From the NCBI GenBank assembly GCA_963678675.1, contig OY783195.1, positions 11,000,479 to 11,064,478 on the forward strand: a DNA stretch of 64,000 bases, read 5' to 3'. The notes under the pieces are model-generated. The model saw only the letters and a list, made by a program, of their open reading frames with translations. It ran no database searches and was not told the origin of the DNA. How positions within the stretch are numbered: the stretch's first letter is position 1; every line of letters begins with the position of its first letter. The position numbers and the translations under genes were made by a program. This stretch comes from Xiphydria camelus (Eukaryota > Arthropoda > Insecta > Hymenoptera > Xiphydriidae). Below are positions 10,006 to 19,553 of the stretch, one piece after another.

Positions 10006-11012
10006 CCCCGATAGCCAAGCGTGACTTTCACCCAAGCGTCACGCGGTGGCACCACGTTCTGTCTGCATGAGAACTTCACTGTGATGCCACTGACAAGTGA
10101 TTGTCACTGAGTGACGTTACTGTGATGCCACGGACGTATTCGCGTCGGACACCGCCGTATGGTGGCGTTTCGTTTTTCCTAAGATGGCCGTCGTTATGGA
10201 CCGAATGTCAACATAACCACGTAACATAAACAAAGTATTTGTAAATAAAAGTAGTTTTAAGAGTGCAAGTGCAATAAACCCAATTCATAAGTGATGAATA
10301 TCGGTATCGAAGATATCTTGTCAATTTTAGGAGAGTCAAAAATGCCGCTAGTGGAAGGAGAAGCGGTATTGAAAAAGCAGTTTGTATTTTCCTGCGGAAT
10401 CAAAAAGAGAAACCAAAATGCAGTGAAAATCGTCGCTTCTTGCGTACAATCGTCACATGGTACTATTTGCCCTACCGATTTATGTACAGAAGCGTTGCAA
10501 AAACATGTTTGCATCTTCCTCGGGCCCAGCTGCACTTGCACGTTACTTCTTTATTGTTGTTATCAGTAAGATGTTCACTTCAACTTCGTGAGGAGCACTT
10601 GTTACATGTGACGATACGCTAACGAGGATGAGGACATGAGAATTACGTTGTAGGTGGCGGTATTGAGGCAGAAACTTAACTTGCGGTTCGTCCGTTGATC
10701 GGATAGCGCACGACCGACTGTTTTTCGTTTTTAAGCTTTAGTATTAATTTGTACATTTGTAATTATCATGACCGATAGTTTGTAGAAAACACACAAATTT
10801 TTAATTTTTAGTAAACTTTTAATAAATAGTTGTGGTTTCTGTCTCGGTGGTGCCCCTAACAGCAAAAACTCGCGCTCCGGATCCTCACTGTGGCATCACA
10901 GTAACGTCACTCAGTGACAATCACTCAGTGGCATCACAGTGAAGTTCTCATGCCAACAGAACGTGGTACCACCGCGTGACGCTTGGGTGAAAGTCACGCT
11001 TGGCTATCGGGG
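10006..11012. mobile_element. CCCCGATAGCC element, copy 1
   Basis: Arms of ~135 bp begin CCCCGATAGCCAAGCGTGAC and carry repeated GTGATGCCAC/CAGTGAC words. The same terminus bounds the element at 60182-61349. The centre contains a spliceable-looking ORF at 10293-10569. Confidence 0.65.
10293..10569 (+). CDS. possible captured gene fragment (SWIM-protein-like N-part)
   Basis: The ATG at 10293 opens a 91-codon frame: MNIGIEDILSILGESKMP, LVEGEAVLKK, VFSCGIKKRNQNAVKIVASC, ending in LGPSCTCTLLLYCC. The pattern 'L(V/L)EGEAVL...CGI...N...V.(V/I)...C.Q(T/S)S' resembles the segment before the SWIM zinc finger in arthropod SWIM/YqaJ proteins, but the CxCxnCxH motif itself is not readable. GTAAG follows the frame near 10566, a possible splice donor. 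It sits at the centre of an inverted-arm element, the position expected for a captured exon. Function is not assigned. Confidence 0.3.
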
Positions 11013-11154
11013 ATTTTATTGATAGGTTGCATTGCTCGATTAGACGTTTATAATTTCGGCGCCTCCAGATCTATACAGTTCGGTTACGGTCAATAGGTGG
11101 CTATACTGATGGCAGGGCCACTATTAGTCCGTGTATGCGGCATATTTGAATTAA

Positions 11155-12410
11155 GGTAGTTCCTCCGCGACAACCTCAACCAAAAGTTACATACCATGTT
11201 CATGTTTAAAATATTGATAATTGGTTTAATTAGTAGTAAATAAAATTGAAAACTACGCAATATTAACTCGGTACTAATAGATAATACGATGAATATCATT
11301 TATCGCCGTAAAATATATTCTATATTGTGTTTTTGATCTACCATTGCTAGTAAACTTTTTGCCGGGACTGTCCGGGCTTTGCCCCAATACACGAAATAGC
11401 TTGTATATACAGACGGCGCACTCTTCTGTATGCGTATGAGCGACGATCATGGCTCGCTGTTCCGTTCCCCCTCCACGCACTCGTTCGCTTGCAGGCCTTG
11501 CAGATATATGCTATTGGGATCTGACATGTCTCGATACGCCGTCTGGTGGCGAAAAGTAAAACTAGTCCTAGTATACCGTTTAGTGGGTTTAGCGAGTGAC
11601 TGGAATTGAATTAATGTACACAAGCCATTATTATTAATATTAATATTAAGCTCGCAAGCGGCTCGAAAGGAGGGGGTACGCTTCGATACAAGGGCGGGTT
11701 TTTTTTTCAAACTCACGATGCGAGAAGAAAGTTTCGAGAAAGTGGAATAGTAAAAACGTGAGAAAAACTCCGGGGAGACGCGCAGATACGTCGACGTCCC
11801 GTGATGCGGTCAAGGGACAGGCGTATGCACGTCTCGAAGGCTGAATTTATGGGAGGTCAACCATGGACGATAGCGGAGGGCAAAGGGTGCCCATGTCCTC
11901 CCGCGAGTCTGATGAAAGTTGGGAAGGGTTCGTGAAGCCCTGCGCGTGCCGAAACAATAAATAATAATTAAATAATAACTACACTCCCATACACTCTATG
12001 TTGGCAGTATACTGCTTTCAGCCATATTGAACTTTTCGAAGTAAGCTCCTCCCCTATGTCAGATCCCAATACGACCAAAATTGTGAGGGCTTCTCATGGT
12101 TATATCTTGAAAACTAGATGGTGAATCATTCTCATTTTTTTTCACATTATTCGTGATATCCTATTCTACCTTATCCTCGTTTTTTATCAACTTCTTAATT
12201 TTAGTTTCGACGGTAGAATTAATGACGTACTGTTTTGCCCATCATAACGTATCTGATTCGTGTAAATCAAGCCAACTTCAAGTGTAAATATCTCAGGTTT
12301 GGGGTGGCCAAACTTTTTTAAATTACATAGATGTTTGGATAATGCATTAAATAACATATATGTCAAATTTCAACCATTTCTTAATTCAACGATTTTGTGG
12401 AGGTACTACC
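11155..12410. mobile_element. TTAA-flanked element with GGTAGTTCCTCC ends
   Basis: GGTAGTTCCTCC at 11155 and GGAGGTACTACC at 12399-12410, with TTAA at 11151-11154 and 12411-12414. Inside, TATTGGGATCTGACAT (about 11511) recurs in inverse near 12056-12073, marking a further nested insertion. The nested part (11511-12073) has GC-rich sequence and no recognisable gene. Confidence 0.65.
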
Positions 12411-12452
12411 TTAAACTCTACCCAATCTCGGAGCCTGGTCATGAACATCCGG

Positions 12453-13167
12453 AATATTTGCAGTGATGAAATTATTTATTCATTAGTAGAAATAAATTGT
12501 ATCGTTCATAGAAGTAAATTATTTCTTTGAATTGAACAAATCTTAAATTTAAATTGCACATACAAATGTTTTAATACTATTATAATAAACTATTTACTTA
12601 TTTTAACTGATCATCAAATTAAGTATATTCGAATGAAATAAAAGATTTATTTATTCTAATCTGTACTAGACCATTTGCACGTGCAAGCGCGCGCCTAAAA
12701 CGTATTTCATAACGACATTTACATTTACTTCAACACTAATTTTATCAAATTGAATTTCCCCGCTTTAACTATCGAATAATATATCGATATCGATTATCAA
12801 CTAACCAATGGGGATAGGTGGCCACGACTATCGATTATATCGTGCTGGATTTTATTAGATAGGATAGTTTATATTTTTTAATTAAACAAAGTACATTGAA
12901 TCGAATAATATCTTTACTCTACTTCTCTCAATATGGTGGCAGCCAGCAGGCCATGCCCTCGCGATGCCGCCGTTAGAGGGCGAGCGCTCTCGTCATGCAT
13001 AATATCTTTTGCATTGATATAGGTAGCCGTCGCAGACGACTCTTGCATCCTTCTTCTCTGCTCACTCGCCTCAGGTACACCGGATCGGAGAGATCATAGC
13101 GAATGAAGCAGAGAGCTTCTAGCCCCAAGGGGCACGTGCTCAGTCACACACTTGCACCAAGAAACGC
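12453..13167. other. interior of the outer nested element
   Basis: AT-rich to 12900, then ~250 bp of higher GC near 12930-13140. No coding signal recognised. Confidence 0.3.
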
Positions 13168-13171
13168 TTAA

Positions 13172-13904
13172 GGCATTTCCATGGTTTTGCGTTTTTCTTA
13201 CGAATCTCATGAAATTTTGCCAATCAAAAGACTGAAATATTACCCATCGATTCCCAAAATTTCAAAGGCTGAGCCATGTAGTTTAAAAGAAAATGTTAAT
13301 TCAAAGTAGCATTTTCTACACTGACTTTCAATGGCTAACATGTAGAAAGACGGTACCTCAGTGACGTTTTGAGCTATAACTACAGAACCAATCTTACAAT
13401 GTTAAAGAAAAACTAACGGCGAATAAAATGATATTGTAGGATTATGTTCACAAAAACTGGAAGTGCTGAGCCATATAGTTTCAGAGAAATTATAACTTAA
13501 AAACTGAGATTTTTCTTGAAACTGCAAAGTGGTGGGGAGGAGTAACGATGATGTGGCAACAGTGCGCACAGCTGATTTAACCCTCTCCTGTGACTATGGG
13601 ACTCAGTAGTACTTTTGCTACCGGAGAGGGGATAGCCAGTGGCATGGCGCGGCAGCCCCCACTACGGCACGTAGTGGCAGGCACATAGCGGTCTTCTAAG
13701 GAGAGAGAAGCACTGTTGCCACGATTAACGGGCCAGGCAGTGTATATGTGTGAGGTACATTTGTACACAGAAGGTCTCTGTGTAGAAAGGAGCTCAGAGT
13801 ACAGAGTTACTCAAAAGTTTCGTTCGTGCGTAATACAGTTTGTGATTAGTTGTACTAAGTCCTGAAGCAAAAAATTTGAATACGACTGTCACCATTGAAA
13901 TACC
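13172..13904. mobile_element. TTAA-flanked element, member of an inverted pair (left)
   Basis: GGCATTTCCATGG and CCATTGAAATACC ends, with TTAA at 13168-13171 and 13905-13908. Nearly identical to 18594-19330 in opposite orientation. Contains an internal TTAA followed by CCCTCTCCTGTGAC, which looks like one end of a piggyBac-like element nested or fused inside. Confidence 0.8.
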
Positions 13905-13908
13905 TTAA

Positions 13909-14601
13909 TCAGATCGACGAAATTTTTTAACTTACTCGTGACGAAAATAAAATCTTATTTCATATGAATACATAATTTCTTTTTATTAACAATATAATTT
14001 ATTTAAATTAAATAAGTGTTTGATTCTATTATATATAATATTTAAGAGAAATTTGATTCAAACAAATTACATCGTTGATTTAAATATATTATTTACATGA
14101 ATTATATACATTTGGCTGGCTCACAATGAAAAGTAAACATTTATTTAATTCAAATAAATAACATATCGTCAATATAAAGAAAGTATACATTTAATCTCTC
14201 CAAACAAAATTCGAATGCTAATGAGGAAAGAAGTAAATATTTAATTAATTTAACTAAATTGTGTCATTTTGGATTGAAGCATCTTTTACGTAGCTGAAAT
14301 AAATTTAATATTCATTTTTCATATACAGTTTCACTACCTCAAGTAGCCTGTTTTAACTAAACCAACTACATTGAATCAAATAAAAGTCTAGTAGATTCAT
14401 ATTTAAGAAAAACTCTATACATTGGCGCAAGTAGGATTTAGTTGTTTTGAACCATATATTTCCCTGGGTGTAACGTTTAACATAGACTTATATAGCGAAA
14501 TGGCGTTAGTACATATTTGTAATCGTTCTTGAAACTTAAACGTTGATTTTGTCGTTAGGTTGGCTTTGTGACACTGTTTAATAATGAGGCCTTCAATTAT
14601 A
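13909..14601. other. AT-rich tail of the outer nested element
   Basis: Low-GC sequence ending in TTTCCCTGGGTGTAA and the right arm of the 9520-14580 element. No gene. Confidence 0.35.
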
Positions 14602-14754
14602 CAGGGTCTTCATAAATGATTAAAGACCACGTGACAAGCCACATGACCTACGCGCATATGCTATTGGTTGAGAGCTCGAACTAGTACCAATTGTACAATG
14701 TTGGTCGGATATGCGCGTAGGTCACGTGGTCTGTAATCATTTCTGAAGACTCTG
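14602..14754. mobile_element. 153 bp foldback MITE, TA-flanked
   Basis: CAGGGTCTTCA and an imperfect inverse (TGAAGACTCTG), arms sharing GACCACGTGAC, with TA at 14600-14601 and 14755-14756. Confidence 0.75.
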
Positions 14755-14756
14755 TA

Positions 14757-16024
14757 TCTGATGCTCTGTAAGCCATTTATAAGAACGCACACAAGCGGCG
14801 CGATTATACCGTTCGCATTCTGTATTTATAAACATCGATCCACTTGATAATTATGTTTACTTTTTCGACGAGTGTTTGAAGAAATGTGTAAGGTGTCACT
14901 TATTCCTGATGCACTTTATAAGGAAAAAAGAGAACACTTCCTTTCACCGATATATCCATCGTGAATAATTGAAAGTATGTCTGCCCTTCATAATCTTCCT
15001 GCGGATATTATTTTTGTAGTTATCCAGGATTAAAATTTCCTAATCAAATGACAATTTTAGCTAATAAAAGTTAGAATAATTTGGGTGTGAGATATTTAAA
15101 GAATAGCAAGTCTTCGAGACAAAAAAGCTTTACTGAACCCAAATGGTTACTCGTCATTAAGGGCGGGGGGGTAGGGTTTAACGGGTGGAAAAAAAACGGG
15201 TTGAAGTAGATATATTCTAATGTTTCACATGTTACAAAGCATCATTCGGACAACATTTTGTAATTTTTTTTGTAGAAAAACATTGTGAAATAAGCCGGTG
15301 ACGAAGCATTTTCGAGGACGCCTTTTACAAAAGATGATTTGCGCGGAGGACACTATATTTCAGCGTAGAATTATCTCAAATCAAAAAATCAAAGCAATTT
15401 AGTTAAAACAGATGTTTTTTTAAACTCCAACGTTTTTTTAGATTATTTTTCCCATTTTTAAATGTTTGGTGGGTTTTTGAAGTCAAAATTGCGATTTTTC
15501 ACGAAAAAATCCGATATTTTGATGCTGTAAAACCCCCTTAATATAATTTAAAAAAAAATAAAAACGTTGGGGTCTGGTATTTTATATGTAGAAAGTGTGT
15601 AGAAAATTTGAAAAGTATCGGTGCAGTAGTTTTTAAATGACGATGTCCACGAGCTTTTAAAACTTGGTTTCGAGAATCAAGCGTTTAAAGCGCCGAGTTC
15701 TCGCCGCTTCGCAGTATTAGAGGAGAGGAGACTTAAAGGTCTATGACTGAGAATTTTGCCCCGATTGACTTCAAATTTTGACACAACATTCTTTAAATGT
15801 TTTACGAAAAGGCAATAAAAAAAATTGACTTTTGGAAAGTGTTAGACGCTACCCCCCCCCCCCCCCCCCCGTAATCATACTAGCTAAAGTTCTCAGTTGA
15901 TTTGAAAAATTTAATCGTGAATAATTACAAAAATATTGTTTATGAGAAAATGTTACGTAGAGGAAACATACTTTTAACCACTCACGAGTAATATACCCGT
16001 ATAAAACAACATACGTTAATTTCT
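14757..16024. other. unassigned stretch with G and C homopolymers
   Basis: No gene recognised. A G-rich tract lies near 15163-15180 and a run of 19 C at 15852-15870. The text resembles the diverged interior of CAGGGTG-type foldbacks but no ends are clear. Confidence 0.3.
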
Positions 16025-16562
16025 ACCCCCCCCCCCCCCCTTCAAAACATCGACGATGTATGATAGCACGAATTAATAAAATAGCTCCCTTTCCAAAGTA
16101 ATCATGTAACAACTTACGAATCACCAAAGATAATGAAAAAATTATGATAAAAAAGTAATGAAATCATTACCGCCAAATTAATAAAAGCAAGTGTGTTGTC
16201 AAGGTATGTTGCGTTAATGAGAGAAATAGTACATAAAATTCCATACAATGGTTAACTGTGAATATATTCTCAGTTTCAGTGGAACTCTTGGTTTTTTTCC
16301 TCTATATTATTTTTAGTCTCTGTAGCAAAGTTTACCATTGTATGGAATTATGTACTATTTCTCTCATTAACGCAACATACCTTGACAACACACTTGCTTT
16401 TATTAATTTGGCGGTAATGATTTCATTACTTTTTTATCATAATTTTTTCATTATCTTTGGTGATTCGTAAGTTTTTACATGATTACTTTGGAAAGGGAGC
16501 TATTTTATTAATTCGTGCTATCATACATCGTCGATGTTTTGATGGGGCGGGGGGGAGGGGGG
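16025..16562. mobile_element. foldback element with C-tract/G-tract ends
   Basis: 16041-16256 and 16330-16545 are inverted arms of ~216 bp at very high identity. The outer borders are a run of 15 C (16026-16040) and a G-rich run (16545-16562), themselves mirror images. Centre ~75 bp. Confidence 0.8.
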
Positions 16563-16838
16563 ATTTCATTTCTTTTTTCGTTAATTTTCTTTCGTGCTCT
16601 TTTGCCAGATAAATATGAAAAAAAATTTTAAATGATAGAATGTGGTCAGTTACTATTATTGCCGAGTTCGGTTGTGTATTGAACTGAAGCGTGATATGAA
16701 GCTTACTTCAGGCATTGGAAAAACGTTATGTATATGTTTTTTTCCATTTTTCGGCCATTTTACAGTAATAACTTTCTCGTTCCCAACTGACTTTCATTTT
16801 GATTTTGATTTTATATTTTTTCTTAGAAACTTTTTAAT
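16563..16838. other. unassigned spacer
   Basis: T-rich sequence with no protein that I recognise. Confidence 0.3.
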
Positions 16839-17145
16839 TGCAGGGACCTTAAAACTTACCATCGGCCGTGCTTGGTCGGTACTAGAGTCATTTTTTACCG
16901 GTAGAAGTCGAGTCGGTAGTTAGAGTTGGTGTCAATTCGGGAGATCGAAGCGTCTAATCTCAAAATTGTGAATTTGTGAATTATGGTGAGTAATTTTCAT
17001 TATTCACAAATTCACGATTTTGAGATTAGACGCTTCGATCACCCAAATTGACACCTACTCTAACTACCGACTCGACTTCTACCGGTAAAAAATGACTCGA
17101 GTACCGACCAAGCACGGCCGATGATAAATTTCAAGATCCCTGCAA
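16839..17145. mobile_element. ~307 bp foldback MITE (TTGCAGGGA ends)
   Basis: Arms pair from TTGCAGGGACCTTAAAACTT and GTGCTTGGTCGGTAC down to ATTAGACGCTTCGATC. A single left end of the same family (CAGGGACCTTGAAATTTACC) stands alone at 17538-17580. Confidence 0.75.
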
Positions 17146-17743
17146 CTGTGGGGTTCTGGCCGAGACATACGGTAAGATACTCTCGGTCGGTCGGTTGTTA
17201 CTTTGCCGCGCAACTTTATTATTTTATTAATTCGATAATCTCGACCGAGATTATTGATTTATATGGTGTAACTAAGCATAATTTTGGTTATAACCATACA
17301 TATATTTATTGAGAAGATTCGATGTAAAAATTGAGGGGTGGAGGAAGCAGACATAAAGATACACGGGTTCTCGCTGCTCGCTTTACGCCGAGATGAACGA
17401 ACATGCCTACTACACGCTCACTGTATTGGTGTACGAAGCAGTACGGAGCGTTCTTTAAAGCCTTGTACGGACAGCGCGTCCAGTATGTGAGCCTTCGTAT
17501 ACACGTACATGATGTCCCGAGCAGAACCGCACAGTTACAGGGACCTTGAAATTTACCGTCGGCTGGGCTTGGTCGGCTGGGCTTTGTACAAATACCGACT
17601 GGTCGCGGGTCGTCGCGACAAAGGGAAGTGTACGTGAGTATGAAGGCCGGACGGTGGCGACGCCAGCAGACCAGTGGCGAAAGTATGAAATGCCACAAAA
17701 TCTCGTATTGACTATTGACTATTGAACGCAAAGGCGTTCCAAT
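17146..17743. other. mixed repeat debris
   Basis: Contains one degenerate minisatellite unit (17172-17252), a dispersed repeat shared in inverse with 36700-36860 (17250-17390), unassigned sequence to 17537 and a solo MITE end at 17538-17580. The 141-codon minus frame here matches nothing I recognise. Confidence 0.45.
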
Positions 17744-17911
17744 TCCTGTATAGATACTCTCGGTCGGAGGGTCGGTCGGACAGTCGGACGGTTTTACTAA
17801 TTCGATAATCTCGACCGAGATTATTGATCCTGTATAGATACTCTCGGTCGGAGGGTCGGTCAGACGGTCGGACGGTTTTATTAATTCGATAATCTCGACC
17901 GAGATTATTGA
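17744..17911. repeat. 84 bp tandem duplication (minisatellite)
   Basis: Two units, 17744-17827 and 17828-17911, differ at a few sites. Each carries GGTCGGAGGGTCGGT repeats and the palindrome AATCTCGACCGAGATT. A third, degenerate unit is at 17172-17252. Confidence 0.8.
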
Positions 17912-18339
17912 TCACTTTCTAAACTGAACAAAATATTGAGGAAATTAAATGTTACAATTTTTATATGCGAAGTATACAAATTTTTTTTATAATTAAACTC
18001 ATTATTCTTCATACTATCTTGAAAGTATTTTGTGAGGATAAAAATTGTAAGGGTTATTTTTGGAGAACTACAAATATGTATATCAAGATTCACATTAAGA
18101 ATAATGGTGAATTGCTTCGCAGTTTTTCTTTGCAGTTAGTGGGAAACAAGGCGCTATCACGAGCCTCGATAGAGGATCGCGGCAAGGACTAAAAGCGTAG
18201 CACCGGCACGAGGCTCACAGAAAGGTTATAATTTACTCCGCACATAATTTATACCCGTAATGAGGTCTTTATTTCTTAGTAATTATTTGTGACTCTCACT
18301 TTCAATCAAGCCTATACTTAACCAAATCGACTATATACT
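17912..18339. other. unassigned spacer
   Basis: No recognised feature; AT-rich with short frames only. Confidence 0.3.
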
Positions 18340-18469
18340 ATATGTCGCACGGAAAACCGATCAGGTGGGGGCCGTCTGAATTTGAACTCGGCACTACTTG
18401 GACGATGCTCGATTGATTCATTAAGAAATGCAGAAGGCCCCTACCTGATCGGTTTTCCGTGCGACATAT
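18340..18469. mobile_element. 130 bp foldback MITE (ATATGTCGCACGG ends)
   Basis: ATATGTCGCACGGAAAACCG and its inverse with ~45 bp arms. The left end matches the TGTCGCACGGGAAACC motif in the MITE at 52531-52651. Confidence 0.75.
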
Positions 18470-18593
18470 GGTAGGTTCGAGGGATACGTCTCTTCAAACT
18501 TATAGGCGCTTCTATTCTTTAAGGAATAACTTTTTCGTCGTCTTTGGCACATAAGAGAAAACTACGCTGATTTCAGAAGTTCCTTTTCCTTAA

Positions 18594-19330
18594 GGTATTT
18601 CAATGGTGACAGTCGTATTCAAATTTTTTGCTTCAGGACTTAGTACAACTGATCACAAACTGTATTACGCACGAACGAAACTTTTGAGTAACTCTGTACT
18701 CTGAGCTCCTTGCTACACAGAGACCTCCTGTGTACAAATGTACTTCACACATATACACTGCCTGGCCCGTTAATCGTGGCAACAGTGCTTCTCTCTCCTT
18801 AGAAGACCGCTACCTATGTGCCGCCACTGCGTGCCGTAGTGGGGGCTGCCGCGCCATGCCACTGGCTATCCCCTCTCCGGTAGCAAAAGTACTACTGAGT
18901 CCCATAGTCACAGGAGAGGGTTAAATCAGCTGTGCGCACTGTTGCCACATCATCGTTACTCCTCCCCACCACTTTGCAGTTTCAAGAAAAATCTCAGTTT
19001 TTAAGTTATAATTTCTCTGAAACTATATGGCTCAGCACTTCCAGTTTTTGTGAACATAATCCTACAATATCATTTTATTCGCCGTTAGTTTTTCTTTAAC
19101 ATTGTAAGATTGGTTCTGTAGTTATAGCTCAAAACGTCACTGAGGTACCGTCTTTCTACATGTTAGCCATTGAAAGTCAGTGTAGAAAATGCTACTTTGA
19201 ATTAACATTTTCTTTTAAACTACATGGCTTAGCCTTTTGAAATTTTGGGAATCGATGGGTAATATTTCAGTCTTTTGATTGGCAAAATTTCATGAGATTC
19301 GTAAGAAAAACGCAAAACCATGGAAATACC
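18594..19330. mobile_element. TTAA-flanked element, member of an inverted pair (right)
   Basis: GGTATTTCAATGG and CCATGGAAATACC ends, TTAA at 18590-18593 and 19331-19334. Reverse-oriented near-copy of 13172-13904, including the internal CCCTCTCCTGTGAC motif in inverse near 18910. Confidence 0.8.
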
Positions 19331-19462
19331 TTAACACACTTCTAGATAGCGCTAATAATATATTCATATGAAATTATATGCTAAGAATATAAAATCATTC
19401 GTCAACCAACGTGAGAGGTAAAACATTAATTATTATTTGAAGTACTAATTTTTTTATTCCAG

Positions 19463-19530
19463 TGCACAGGACAACAGAACGATCCTATATTATGTGAATT
19501 CGAGGATGGTAATCATAGGCGTATACGAGT
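19463..19530 (+). other. candidate host exon (68 nt)
   Basis: A T-rich tract ending in TTCCAG precedes, and GAGT|GTAAGT follows, giving good acceptor and donor sites around 68 nt. One frame reads CTGQQNDPILCEFEDG, NHRRIRV, which looks like protein; a second frame is also open, so the reading is not certain. The 19554 transposon lies 23 bp downstream, in what would be the intron. I cannot name the gene. Confidence 0.3.
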
Positions 19531-19553
19531 GTAAGTGATAGCGTTTTTCCTTA

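Larger units (their letters stand above)
9836..12452. mobile_element. CCGGGTGTTYACG element, copy 1 (interrupted)
   Basis: The left end CCGGGTGTTTACGTCCAGG pairs with the inverse of the right end at 12434-12452. Subterminal GGCTCCGAGA is shared with the copy ending at 34578. Internal arms (about 9887-10005 and 11013-11150) are inverted repeats containing CTAATAGTGGCC and TCTAATCGAGCA. Two later insertions sit inside: 10006-11012 and 11155-12410. Confidence 0.7.
9520..14580. mobile_element. outer element of a nested stack
   Basis: 9553-9610 (AAAATCAACGTTTATG, then GGTACTAATGC) returns in inverse near 14475-14555. Immediately inside, TTACACTCAAGGAAA at about 9627 mirrors TTTCCCTGGGTGTAA near 14458-14472. 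The AT-rich interiors at 9640-9830, 12470-12660 and 13920-14450 look like one broken element. Within it lie the 9836-12452 and 13172-13904 insertions. Exact ends and target duplication are not resolved. Confidence 0.5.

Noticed and set aside
10815..10860. AATAAATAGTTGTGG...GGTGCCCCTAAC as an LTR end with a primer-binding-site-like sequence
   Set aside because: No second LTR, no gag/pol text, and it lies inside a DNA-type inverted-arm element.
13577..13768. 63-codon frame repeated at 18730-18924
   Set aside because: It lies within the non-coding part of the inverted TTAA pair; both copies are open only because the copies are nearly identical.
17712..17915. 67-codon minus frame with internal repeat
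   Set aside because: It is the translated minisatellite.
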